Below are positions 43,691 through 54,884 of a stretch of DNA of 64,000 nt, in pieces. Made by a program: the position numbers and the translations under genes. The stretch's first letter is position 1. The number at the start of each line of letters is the position of its first letter. The notes under the pieces were generated by a model. The model saw only the letters and a program-made list of their open reading frames with translations, did not search any database and had not been told where the DNA came from. Where the stretch lies: assembly GCA_023548195.1 (NCBI GenBank), contig JAJHZJ010000082.1, positions 1,270,001 to 1,334,000 of the forward strand, read 5' to 3'. Source of the stretch: Bettongia penicillata ogilbyi (lineage: Eukaryota > Chordata > Mammalia > Diprotodontia > Potoroidae).

Positions 43691-44124
43691 ACCTGCATTT
43701 GAAGAGGGAGTTCCCTCATCTAGGAGTTCTCTTTACAAAGGAAATCACAAGTTTTGTTCCTGTCCTGACTGTAGTCCAAGCATCCTGTGTGAACTAATTC
43801 CCCAACCATCTAGAGAACCAGAAAGCATTTTGCCTTAAGTCTGAGTATTAACCAGCTGTGGAATTTTGGGATGAGTATAACATGTAACCCTTTCCATGCC
43901 TCTGCAGGGCAATTGAGAACTCCGTTTGCCCTTTCTAGAGTCACCTAGAAAGAGTGGAATTCAGCTCCTTTTGGGCAAAATCCCTGAAGGATTAGGAAGA
44001 GGTTCTTGTTAGCCAATGGCCTGTCCATACTGCATAAGTCTTGCTTGTATGCCATAGAGTGGCATGGAAGTGTTCACGGATTTCCACTGAGAGGATTAGG
44101 CATTAGAGTTTGCTTTATCTGATA
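43691..44124. other. Single-copy-looking stretch
   Basis: No repeat recognised. Confidence 0.35.
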
Positions 44125-44310
44125 CATGGGGGCCATCTCCAGTCATCCTGATCTATATGACCACTGGACCCAGATGGCTCTAGGATAGAAAGTGAGGCTG
44201 GTAACTTTGCATAGCCTTCCCTCACTTAAATCCAGTTCACCTGCAAGTCATGGCATCACCTTTCTGATGTCATGGTCCTCTTAGAGAATGAAGGGCCAAT
44301 AACAATCTGA
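44125..44310 (+). mobile_element. MAR1-like SINE, 3' two-thirds
   Basis: catctccagtcatcctgatc, actggacccagatggctcta, catagccttccctcacttaa, acctgcaagtcatggcatca, tgatgtcatggtcctctta, gaatgaagggccaataacaa. Confidence 0.85.
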
Positions 44311-44559
44311 TACACATAGGGCAAGGGCACTTGGTCTCACATGAGTGGAAATGTTATTCCTGGTGGCATGATAGAGAAAGTCTTGAGTACATTTTGGAGA
44401 GGAATAAGACATGGCACGGAAGTTTTGGGGGAAGCCATCCAATCAGAAGGAGAGGCAGCAGATTCAGAGGGTATTTAGGTGTGTAAATTCCTGGGCTGGT
44501 TGAAGAGGTTTTGGGGATGTACATGGTGAAGAAAGTCCAGATTACAGTCTGGAGAGCAT

Positions 44560-44855
44560 TTGAGGGAGAGAATTATTTTTTCCCAAGTATTTGAAGGGCT
44601 ATTATATGGGAAAGGGACCAGCTTTGCTCTTCTTGGTTCCAGAAGACAGAACTACGAGCAGTAGGATGAAATTTGTAGAGAAAGAGTCCTACCAGTTAGA
44701 GCTGTTCCAAAGCATGAGTTGCCTTCCCATCAGTAAAGGTCGTCAAGGGGCCAATTGTTGCTAATGTTATAGAGGAGATTTCGGCTCATGTTTGGGTTAG
44801 TTTAGATAACCTCTGAGGTGCCTTCCAACTCTGAGATTCTATTACACTTGAACAA
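44560..44855 (+). mobile_element. CR1/L3-type LINE 3' end
   Basis: Plus-strand CR1/L3 end: gagtcctaccagttagagct, gttccaaagcatgagttgcc, gtaaaggtcgtcaaggggcc, ttatagaggagatttcggct, ctctgaggtgccttccaact, ctgagattctatt, the CR1-style ATTCT terminus. Confidence 0.75.
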
Positions 44856-45044
44856 AATGAAATCTAGTACGTTGATTTTTTCCCCGCATTATTTTCTCTG
44901 TAAGAGAAACCTTCCCTAGGTGAGAAACTCAAAATATTTGGAAAATTTTCCAGCCAATTTCCCTGGCAGGCCTCTTGCGCTTCCCTGTGTCTAGAAGAAA
45001 TGATCTCTTGAGGTTCCCATGTTGATCCAACAGATTATTTGTGG

Positions 45045-45225
45045 ATTTAAGAGTCCAGAAATCTGCATTTGAAGTCTTGCCCTACCGTTTATTAGCTATG
45101 TGATTTTTGGTTAGTAGCTGAATCTCTGTGGGTCTCAGTTTCCTCATTTATAAAATGGGGGCAATGACACCTATAATAATATTATGTCTGGCTGCTCTGA
45201 GGTTCGAATACAGCAGTCATCACCC
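45045..45225 (+). mobile_element. MIR-type SINE
   Basis: agagtccagaaatctgcatt, tattagctatgtgatttttg, tctcagtttcctcatttata, aaatgggggcaatgacacct. Confidence 0.8.
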
Positions 45226-45244
45226 TTGTTAGCATTGTCATTGG

Positions 45245-45395
45245 AAACACTCACATAGTACTTTAAGATTAATGAAGCTTTTCCCATATGTTATCTCACT
45301 TGATTCCCACAACACTCTTGGGAGGTAGGTGCTATTGTATGTAAAGTGTTTTCTACAATTTAAAAGGCCACATAAATGTGCATTATTATTGTTGT
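45245..45395 (-). mobile_element. MIR-type fragment
   Basis: agtactttaagattaatgaa, gttatctcacttgattccca, caacactcttgggaggtagg. It runs into forward MIR tail text (tgtaaagtgttttctac) at about 45340, so two pieces abut. Confidence 0.6.
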
Positions 45396-45469
45396 GACTG
45401 TACGCAGACTATGGCAATGTAAGGGACTGCAATCTTTTCATAAATATACTCATGGTTTAGAACCTCAAC

Positions 45470-45655
45470 TTCTGGATCTTAGGGGATTTTCTGTAGGAGT
45501 TCCTAATCATATTTTTGTCATGGTGAAGTCTGGTGAAGGTTCATAAATTTAAATGCATAAAATAAAATGTATAATAGTATAAAAAATCAGTTATATTGAA
45601 TTACAATGATCAGATTATTAAAATTAAAAATTCATAGACCCCAGATTAAGAAACT
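45470..45655 (+). mobile_element. Ancient hAT-like DNA transposon remnant
   Basis: Same family as 5735-5955 in opposite orientation: ttgtcatggtgaagtctggt, gaaggttcataaatttaaat, catagaccccagattaagaa at the right end. Holds the inner AT-rich part missing from the other copy. Confidence 0.55.
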
Positions 45656-46194
45656 TTGTGACTTTACACTCTAGAGTTAAATAGGAAGGACAAAGCATGT
45701 ATGTCACCATAGAATGACCCCCATGGTTTTAAGTACTTAGAGTTTTATCTCTCTCCTTATTCTCTGCCCTTTTTCTTCTCTGCCTGATCCTTAGGTAGTC
45801 CTTCCTCCTGCATCAGGGATATTGTCCTGCCCCTTTTCTCCCTTGTAAGGAATGCTCAGGAGCATACATTTACATTTTTATGAAGTGCTTGGTTTATTAT
45901 CCTAATAAATCCTTGTTTGGTTTGCTCAACGCAAGTGGTGGATGTTAAGAGTTTATATGGAAATTAAGGCGGCACTATATCTTCTTAATTAGACAAATGT
46001 ACACATAAAAAGAAACACGTGTTAGCTGCAGAGGAAGTCAAGTTGCGGAGGGAGGTATTTTCCTTCTGAGTTGTTTTCAGAGGCTAATCTGGAGACACCA
46101 TTCAGGCTAAAGGGAGACAGCTCATCTCTAGGGAAGGGGAAGAGAATTGGAAGATTGGTGGACAGGTCTTTGATATAAGGGAGAGGATACTGAA
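45656..46194. other. Single-copy-looking stretch, possible conserved noncoding sequence
   Basis: 45930-46100 is TE-free (gttaagagtttatatggaaa, cttcttaattagacaaatgt). Function untested. Confidence 0.25.
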
Positions 46195-46261
46195 CTTGGA
46201 GTCATAAAAGTATAGATTTGGGACTGAAAGGGACCTCACCGTTCATCTAGTTCTAACTCTC
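46195..46261 (-). mobile_element. MIR/THER1-type SINE fragment cut by L1
   Basis: gagtcataaaagtatagatt, gaaagggacctcaccgttca, tctagttctaactctctca, then the L1 T-rich end begins. Confidence 0.65.
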
Positions 46262-46734
46262 TCATTTTATTTTATTTTTAAGACGCTTATTATTTATTTA
46301 TTTTACCAATATTTAAAAAAATATTTTTGAGTTCCAAATTCTCTCCCTCCCTTCCATCCTCCCTTCCACCTACTGAGAAGGTAAGCACTATGGTATCAAT
46401 TATACATGTAAAATCATGAAAAATATATTTCCATATTAATCCTATCACATAAAATCAAAAATAAAGTGAGAAAAATTTATACTTTAAATTTCACTCAGAG
46501 TTTCTCAGTTCTTTCTCTGGAGGTGGGTATCATTTTTCATCAGTTTTCTTGGATCACTGTATTGATAAGAGTAGTTAAGTTATTCATATCTGATCAACAT
46601 TATAACATTGCTGTTACTGTGCACAACGACCACCTGCTTCTGTTCACTTTGCATCAGTTCATATAGGTCTTCCTATGTTTTTCTGATATTATCCCACTTG
46701 TCATTTCTTGTAGTACAGTAGTATTTCATCACAA

Positions 46735-47001
46735 GGGTTAGCACTGGGAGGCGGGGGAGTCAGTGGATGGAAAGCTGGGTCTGGAATAAGGAAGACTCAA
46801 TTATTTGAGTTCAAATCTAACCTTAGACACTTGGTAGCTGGGCAAGTCACTTAACCCTATTTTCTTCAGTATCTTCTAAAAAATGAGTTGAGGAAGGAAA
46901 TGGCAAATCACTCCAGTATTTTTGCCAAGAAAAGCCCAAATGGGATCATGAAGAGTGGAACATTCCTGAAAAATGACCGAACAGCGATAATAACAGCAAC
47001 G
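46735..47001 (+). mobile_element. WALLSI-like SINE nested in L1
   Basis: agctgggtctggaataagga, tgagttcaaatctaacctta, aatggcaaatcactccagta, tttgccaagaaaagcccaaa, tgggatcatgaagagtgg. Flanked by tttcatcacaa (46724-46734) and ttccatcacaa (47002-47012), 10 of 11 identical, and the L1 text resumes after it. Confidence 0.92.
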
Positions 47002-48371
47002 TTCCATCACAATTCTATGCCACAACTTGTTCAGTCATTTCCTAATTGATGGGCATCCTCTCAATTTCTAATACTTTGCCACCACAAAAAGAGCCACTAT
47101 TTTTGTACATAGGTCCTTTTCCTTTTTCTTTGATCTCTTTGGAGTACAGACCTAGTGGTACTGCTGGGTCAGAGAGTATGCACAGTTTTATAGCATAGTT
47201 CAAAATTGTTCTTTAGAATGGTTGGACCAGTTCACAACTCTACCAACAGTTTATTGGTGTACTTATTTTTCCTCATCTCTTCCAGCATTTATCATTTCTG
47301 CTAGGTATGAAAGGGTATCTCAGAGTTGTTTTAACTTGCATTTCTCCAATCAATAGTGATTTGGAATGATTTTTTGAAATGATTCTTGAAATATGACAAT
47401 AGATAACTTCGATGTCTTCTTCTGAAAACTGCCTGTTCATATCCCTGGACAATTAATTAATTAGGAAGTGACTCATTTTTTTTTATAGCTTTGACTCAGT
47501 TTCCTACATATGTGAGAAAAAAAGGACTTTATCAGAGAAAATGACTGTAAAACTTTTTGATATCACTTCATTGTCTATCATACCTTTTATCAAAAGGTAA
47601 TTTTCCTGATTATCTTTTAATTAAGTCTACTTTTTCTTTTGCTTTGTCTGAGACATGATTGCTACCCCTGTCCTTTTTACTTTTACTTTACTTTTTAGTT
47701 ATATTATACTAAAGCATAATAAATTCTGCTCCATTATTTTAACACAGTATGTATCTTTCTGTCTCAAGTATATCTCTTGTAAACAACATTTTGTTGGATT
47801 CTACTTTATAATCCTTTCTACTGTTTCATTTTATGGTAAACATACAATTTCACATACAGTTATGATAACTAACTATTTCTCTCCAACCTACTTTCTTCTG
47901 TTTATCATTTTTCTCTCTTTCTATTCTGTTCCTGATCAAAAGTCTGTTTTGCTTCTGACCACTCTTTCTTTAATCTGTCCTCCCTTCTACCATCTTCTTC
48001 TTTCTTCTATCCCTCTCCTTTAAGGTGAAAGCTGCTAAAAATATTTTATGATCCTGGTTGTGGTTCCATAACATTTGAATTGTTTCTTTCTGGCTACTTA
48101 CAATATTTTCCCCTTAACTTGAGAGTTTTGGAATTTGGCTATAATATTCCTAGGAGTTTTCATTTTGGGATTTTTTTCAGGACATGATTGGTAGATTCTT
48201 TAAATTTCTATTTCACCCTCTGGATTTATGATATTGGGGCAGATTTCCTTGATAATTGCTTGAAATATGATGACTAGGCTTTTTTTTGACCATGGGTTAC
48301 AGGTAGTTCAGTAATTCTTAAATTATCTCTACTTGATCTATTTTCCAGGTCATTTTTCTTTGTTTTAGCAA

Positions 48372-49337
48372 AATATTTTTATTTTAAAAAATTTAAAATT
48401 TCATTTTTCCAATTATGTGTTAAAACAATTTTAACAGTTTAAAAAATTCAGCTCCAAATTCTCTCCTCCCATCTTCTCCTCCTACCTCATTGAGAAAGCA
48501 AACAATTTGATACAGGTTATACATATACAGTCATGAAAAAGACATATCCATATTTGTCATATTATGAAAGAAAATACAAATGAAAAGAAAACCCCAACAA
48601 AAACCCATCACACATTAACAAGTATGCTTTGATCTACATTTAGATTCTATCAGTTCTTTCTCTGGAGGAGGATAGCATTTTTCATCATAAATTCTTTGGA
48701 ATTGTCTTGGATCTTTGTACTGCTGAGAATAGCTAAGTCACTCACAATTGATCATTGCAGAATATTGCTGTTATTGTGTACACTGTTCTCGTGGTTCTGC
48801 TCATTTCACTTTGTTTCTCTATGTAAATCTTTCCAGGTTTTTCTGAAATTATTCTGCTTGTCATTTCTTATAGCACAACTTGTTCTGCTACTCCCCAAGT
48901 GATGGATATCTTCTCAATTTCCAATTTTTTTTTGCTATAAAAGAGCTGTTATAAATATTTTTGAACAAATAATTCCTCCTTTAAAAAAATCTCTTTGGGA
49001 TATAGATCTAATAATGATATTGCTGGTTCAAAGAATATGCACAATTTTATAGTCCTTCGGACATAGCTCCAAATTGCTCTCCATAATGGTTGGATCAGTT
49101 TACCTTCCAACAGTGCATTAATATACCAATTTTTCCATATCCCCTCAAACATTTTTCATTTTCCAATTATATTATATCAGCCAATTTGATTGGTACCTCA
49201 AACTTGTTTTAATTTCCATTTCTCTAATCAATAGTGATTTAGAACATATTTTTTTCACGTTACTATAGATAGTTTTAATTTCTTCCTCTGAAAACTACCT
49301 TTTCATATCCTTTGGCCAGTCGTCAGCTGGGGAAATG
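48372..49337 (-). mobile_element. 5'-truncated L1 nested in the older L1
   Basis: L1 3' UTR and ORF2 end: ttcatttttccaattatgtg, tttctctggaggaggatagc, tttggaattgtcttggatct. The complement at 49152-48949 reads IQPLWRAIWSYVRR, an L1 ORF2 C-terminal motif. Flanked by tttgttttagcaa (48359-48371) and tttgtttttacaa (49338-49350), 11 of 13 identical. ORF1 text of the host L1 continues on both sides. Confidence 0.9.
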
Positions 49338-50624
49338 TTTGTTTTTACAAGGAGACATTTCACATTTCCTTCTATTTTTTCATTCTTTGACTTTGTTTTA
49401 TTGTTTCTTCATTCCTTGTAGTGTCATGAACTTCCAGTTCTAATTTTTAAGGAATTATTTTTTTTCAGTGAGAAAAAAGTACATCTTTTACCTTCAATCA
49501 ACTCTGTTTTTTAAATTCTTTTCTAAAGTAAATTTTTGTACCTCTATAATTTATTTTTGCCTCCTTTACCATGAGACTAATTCTGTTTTTTAAGGTGTTA
49601 TTTTCTCTAATGTTTTTGGTGCTTTTAAACAAAACCAAACTTTTAATTCTCTTTTCATAATTTTCTTGCATCATTCTCATTTCTTTTACCAATTTTTCCT
49701 CTACCATTCATCTTTTTTCTTTAACTGGAAAATCTAGGAATTCTTGTTGGGCTTATGTTTAGTTATTATTTTTTTCCTTCAAGGCTTTACTTGTACCTGT
49801 TTTCACATTATTGTCTTCTTCAGAATTTGTATCATGGTCTTCCCTGCCATTGTAGTAGCTTTTTATGGTATAATTCTCTTTTTTTGATTGGTATTTATTT
49901 TTGACTTTAAATTTTATATTAAAGTTGGGCTGTGCTCACCTTGGGGTGGGGAGGCCCTCTCCCAGGCTTTAGGCTTTTTCATATTGCCATTTTCAGAGCG
50001 AGTTCTGGGGATCTACAAGTTTTTGGTGCTTCTAAGGTGGTGTGATCTGGGGAGAAGTGTCATCTCTGATTTAATAATTTCAGGGAAGGGTCTCTGTTCC
50101 TTTGCAGCCACAAGCACTAGCACTCCTCCTGACTCTTGAACTGTGACCAGATTCTATATTCTCCTGTGTGCTCCCTTCTGCCTTTAAACTGCGGCCAGGG
50201 TCGTTACTCCCTTGTGACTGGTCACAAGCATTCATCTCTGTCCTGCAAATAAGACTCAGAACTGCTTATGGGCAATAGAGATGTCAATCAGAGCTGGAGG
50301 CACTCGGTGTCAGCAAAGAGTCCCCTGTAATTTCTTTCTGTCTCAGATTGAGAGCTCTCGAAATTGCTGCTGCCACTGCTGTTGTGGCTACCTCCAATGC
50401 CCAATGCTGGTGTTGCCACTCCATGGACTCTGGGCCAGCCCCAGCTCGGATGTCACAGCCTTATCTTGACAACCTCCCAAATTGTCTTGGGCTAGAAAAT
50501 GCCTCATTCTGACCTTTTGTGGACTTTACTGCTCCAAAATTTGATTTGAGGTATTATTTTAAAATTTTTTTGAAGGTGCATATTGGGATAGTGATTGGTG
50601 CTTTCTCCATTGTCTTATACTGAT

Positions 50625-50815
50625 TGCCATTCAGGAGATCTGCATTTAATTCCTAACTCCATCACTGAGAGTTTCTGTGTAAATACCTGAACCTTGCTAA
50701 TACCTCAGTTTCCTCCTCTGTAAAATGGAGATAATAAACTTCTGTTACTTCTCTCATTGAGCAGTCATGAAATTAAGATAATGACTTTAGACCTTAGAAA
50801 TGTTAGTTATTGTGT
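50625..50815 (+). mobile_element. MIR-type SINE
   Basis: ccattcaggagatctgcatt, tacctcagtttcctcctctg, taaaatggagataataaact, atgttagttattgtgt. Confidence 0.8.
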
Positions 50816-50817
50816 AC

Positions 50818-50840
50818 CGTGTGTGTGTGTGTGTTTGTGT
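50818..50840. repeat. Short (TG)n tract
   Basis: About 10 TG units with one TT interruption at the MIR end. Confidence 0.85.
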
Positions 50841-50964
50841 ATTTGCTAAGTTTTAAACTGTTCACAGTTTGTAGCAGGGGCTCTTCACAAAATAGGCAAG
50901 GGTACATGAATGGTCGGATGAGCAGCTTAATCTAAAAGTATTGGACTTCTGAACTATTTGATCA

Positions 50965-51140
50965 TTGATCTAGAGCTGGGAAGAACCTTAGTATTCATTT
51001 TTCACAACCCTTTTGTCTTATAGAGAAGGAAACCCAAATCTGGGAATTTTAAGTGAATTGTTTAAGTTCACACAGATAGTAACAGCCAGGATTTGAACTC
51101 ATGTTCCTTACACTCCCAAATTCAGAGCTTTTTCCTTGGT
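50965..51140 (-). mobile_element. MIR/THER1-type SINE
   Basis: Reverse: gatctagagctgggaagaac, agagaaggaaacccaaatct, gatttgaactcatgttcctt, attcagagctttttcc. Confidence 0.75.
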
Positions 51141-51899
51141 GCCTGATGAGTTGAGTTGCTTGATCATAATCTGGAATTCTCTGCTACTACAACAAGCATT
51201 ACTGACATTGGTAACCCCATCTCTCTATACTCACTCCATCTTTCTCTTCAAAAGCTTTATTTCCTTGTTAGTTGGGCTTGATTCACCAACAGCAATGCTG
51301 CTCACCTTTGTTGCAATTCTCATATGCATTACTAGGAACCAACTTGCCCTAATTTATCTTGCTACTGCTATATCTTCTATCCCTAGACTATATTTCTCTT
51401 TTTTTTTAAAGCTGTTTTTCCTGCATTGATTCTATCTTCCAAATAATCCAATGAGAGGGTCTTCCAGTTGGGTGCTGTATGATCCTTTTTGGGGTGGGGG
51501 GTGGGGATGATATAACATCTCATTACAAATGGAGCTAGTAGCAACTGTATTCCATTGTTCTTTGCGTTTGTGTAGGGTGTTGTGTTACTATGTCTTCACT
51601 TTGTAGTAAGCATCTTGGGTATATTAATCTGTGGAAGCATCCTAGAAACTCTACCTTATGTAGGTATCTACAGGAAAGATAATAAGAAACTCTGTCTCTC
51701 CCTCTTCTTCTCCCTCAACCATCCACCTACCCATTTCTTCCTCTTTCTTGTCTTCTTCCTTCCCTTCTTCCCTCCAATGTAGGGATTTTCAGAGATTTGT
51801 TTGGTGGGGATTCAAGCACATAAGTGAAATTAGTCAAAACAACAGCTACAATTCATTTTTTGAGGGAGTGATAACTCCTTCTACCAATCCATATCAACA
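51141..51899. other. Single-copy-looking stretch
   Basis: Pyrimidine-rich at 51690-51780, otherwise no repeat. The 97-codon plus-strand frame at 51136-51429 is hydrophobic but carries no motif I can name. Confidence 0.35.
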
Positions 51900-52035
51900 C
51901 CTCCTTTGCAGCTAAGTCTTAGAGAGTTACCTAGGACACTGAGGTTAGGCCACACGGTCAGTGTGTATCAGGAATGGGACTTGAACCCAGAACTTCCTGG
52001 CTCCTAGGTCAGCTCATTGTACTTCTATGAGTTGT
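51900..52035 (-). mobile_element. MIR-type SINE fragment
   Basis: Reverse: cagctaagtcttagagagtt, gttaggccacacggtcagtg, gacttgaacccagaacttcc. Confidence 0.65.
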
Positions 52036-52394
52036 CCCTTTCTTCATTTCTATAATTCTTTATAAAGGTTTACCAAGTGCTTTCCTCAAAATCATCTTAT
52101 GAGATAGATATTGATCACAATTCTTCAGTATCTGTAATAATATCATTTTTTACAGTCTTGGCATTCAGGTAAATTGCAAATCCTCAATACTATAATAGAT
52201 GAACTTCATAAGAGGGCTTGCTACCAATGTCATTATCTGGAACCCAAATATCTGGTGATGAAACTCTCCAACTCTAGCAAGAGTCTTTCCAACTCTTGAG
52301 CAATAGGCCTATGTGTGGTCATTTGCCAGAGCAGAGTTCAAGGCTCGGCCAGAGCCTGTTTTTAGATTTTCTGTGACAATTAATTTGGCTATTC
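52036..52394. other. Unassigned stretch
   Basis: Faint MIR-like text (taccaagtgctttcctcaaa) at about 52065-52100. The end may be 5' RTE sequence. Confidence 0.3.
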
Positions 52395-54300
52395 CTACTC
52401 TAAGTGTGCAATCCCTATCCAATAATCAATGACTAGATATACTATTGGAAGAACGTAATTTAGACATTCTCTTTATAAATAAAATCAGAAGACATAAGGA
52501 AGGTGTGACTAAATGAAGGGCTAAGTTTACAATAGAGGCAAATAAAGACTCTGGAATCATCAGTTTTATGAAACATCATTTCATGGGATATTTGTTTACC
52601 TCCCATTATGTTGTTCATGACAGTATTTGCAGAAAGACCATGTTGAAAATAATGTCAGCTTATGAACCAACATCAGTTTCCAAGGATGATGAATTAAGAA
52701 AACCTACAAAGAATTTGGATAAAAGTCTTTAAATTACATGAACATAAACTTTAATTGAAAATGAATATAGAGGAGGTCACTGAAAATTATTTTTGAAATA
52801 TATGGTTCAGGAAAAAGAAATGAGAGAGTAGAAAAACTTGTAGACTTCAAGGAAACTTCACACTTATACATCATGAATGTTCCCTTTGAAGAGAAATTGG
52901 AGATGATGAATATGACACATATCAAATAAAATAGAAATCAATTGCGCTTTAACAGTTAGGAAATTATGACTCATTTCAGCTGTGGGAACAATTTCTGAAT
53001 TAGTCAACTGTATAAAATCAGATCACTGACTTGTTAGAACAAAGATAAAAATTAACACAAAACTAAAGAGAGAAATAAAAATGAGAAAAATGATGTTGCA
53101 TAGAATTAAAACATTTCCAACTTGCCTATGTAAACAAGTTGTTGATAATAAGAAATGGGAAATGAAGAGAGGAATTCCCATGGATCGTGACCATTTCATA
53201 AAGAAATCTAACCAAAATAAATCAGTTGCCCTAATGAAAAGAGTAGAAGAACCTAGAAACAGAGTTAGCAAGTAGACATTTCAACAACTTTGCAAATAAA
53301 GAAATACACAGCTAAGGGCAATACTGATTTAGGATATAAATGTATTTGTAAAATCATAGGGACAAAAACAGTGGAAGATTATGAGCCATATGACCTCATA
53401 AAACAGTGAGAAGTAATGGAGGGGAAAAACATTAAATGAAAGCTTAACAATAGACCCAATTAAGCCAGATTTTTCTAGAGACATTTAAGGATGAAACTGG
53501 AATGATGACTCAACGTAAAAAAGATAAAAAAAGAGTTACAGCAAAAAACAACAACAAAAAAAATCTACTTTTTTCAACATGGAGGACTGTGGATTTATCA
53601 TATTTGGGCTCTAACATTATTGTCCCTGATGTACTGAGTAAAGAAGTAGAAATGGCATTGATAAAAATAAAGATGGCTAGATGAAGAATAAACAGAGGAA
53701 ATCTATGATGAAAACCAATATGATTTTAGGATATTGATTGCTAAAGTATCTGAAAGGGGAAAAGATAGTAAATGTTTATAAAAAAATCATAGACTTTATT
53801 GTTATCATAGAAAGGGGACAAAGAGAATACCAACATCTACCCACCATATGCCCAGTTTACCAAATGGATATGATATACTTGTACTCTTATTGAAGACATC
53901 TTTGATGAAGGTTTGGAAAGTCAACAGTCATACTTCTGAAAACTATATTCTACCACAAACCACATCTTTGCAGTCCCGCAATTGACCAACAGGTTGAGAT
54001 AATATAAGATCCCTTTGTGCATTTTATTTGTTGACTAAAAAAAGCACTTATTTAATTACAGCAAAAGGTTAGTTTAAAACCTTTCCTCCCACAAGGTGTC
54101 TCCCAAGCGTATGTCAAAATCATACCAGATTCCTTGAAGAAAATATAGTAACAGAGATAGCTTTGTCTTTTAATCCTTTGATTGTTATCAGACAAGGCAT
54201 AAAACAGAGACACAAATGCCAGTGTTGTTGGCTACTGTCATAGAGGCTCTCCAGGACAGAGTCCAAATTGAAGAGAGATTCTTCATAGATGGCAAAGCCC
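52395..54300 (+). mobile_element. Decayed RTE-clade LINE (endonuclease and RT)
   Basis: Plus strand, frames broken many times. Endonuclease blocks: LDILLEERNLDILFINK with IRRHKEGV (from about 52430), SAYEPTSVSKDDE (52650-52695), GSGKRNERVEKLVDFKE and SHLYIMNVPFEEKLE (52805-52900). Linker and reverse transcriptase blocks: PDVLSKEVEMALIKIKMAR (53627-53683), IEDIFDEGLESQQSYF (about 53890-53935), PLCILFVD (54010-54035) and ERFFIDGKAL (about 54275-54300). The order is that of RTE elements. No intact ORF. RTE is the probable helper of the MAR1-like SINEs here, by family knowledge. Confidence 0.85.
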
Positions 54301-54884
54301 TCTAAAATTCAGAGAGGTCAAATTCCCTGAGTGCTAAAAGCGCATTAAAATGTAACTGGAAAATGTTAAACAACATAAATAAAACATAATATAACATGGA
54401 AGGTGTTAATTTGTGGTTTTCTAAGTCAATATGCAGCCCACAGGAATCCCTATTTGAGTTTGATGTCACTGATAAGTGATCTTGTTCCTGGATAACACTG
54501 TACTGATTCCATTAATCCTGGGAATATTATAGAACCTCCTAAATTAGGCATATAATCATTCAAAAGAGTTAAACCAAAGTCTGACTATTCACAAAGGAGA
54601 AGCTAAATGAGTGAAGGAGACTTATTGTCTGGACTGTGAGGTGCAGTTGGGAGGATAATTCATAGAACTTACATATATGTATATGTATATATTGTATATA
54701 CTATATATATATATATCTGTTATCTCCACCTTTGTGAAATTGCTCATCTATTGGAATAGGGTGTATCATAACCTTTGCTCCATTGGCGTTGAAATAATTT
54801 GCAGTCACAAAACATTTGTAGAGTCATGTACATACTAAGTGTCAGAACTGGGACCCAAATTCATATCACCAGATTACATAATCT
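54301..54884. other. Unassigned AT-rich stretch
   Basis: May include the RTE 3' end. Contains a TA-rich tract at 54671-54717. Confidence 0.35.
54671..54717. repeat. (TA)n-rich tract
   Basis: Alternating TATG/TATA units, AT-only over much of its length. Confidence 0.9.

Larger units (their letters stand above)
46262..50615 (-). mobile_element. L1 element with 5' UTR, ORF1, endonuclease piece and 3' end, deleted in RT
   Basis: Read on the minus strand: 5' UTR 50615-49720 (complement of cggatgtcacagccttatct, aattgtcttgggctagaaaa, aaggtgcatattgggatag); ORF1 coiled-coil remnant 49707-49498 (MVEEKLVKEMRMMQENYEKR) and ORF1 C-terminal region to about 48030; ORF2 endonuclease fragment at about 47830-47620 (CCLQEIYLRQKDTYCVK, then a frameshift and WSRIYYAL); then directly the ORF2 C-terminal end and 3' UTR, 47570-46262. 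The reverse transcriptase is absent. A SINE and a younger L1 interrupt it. All frames are dead. Confidence 0.88.

Noticed and set aside
47655..48023. 122-codon plus-strand frame, hydrophobic
   Set aside because: It is the antisense of the L1 endonuclease-ORF1 region, so not a separate membrane protein.
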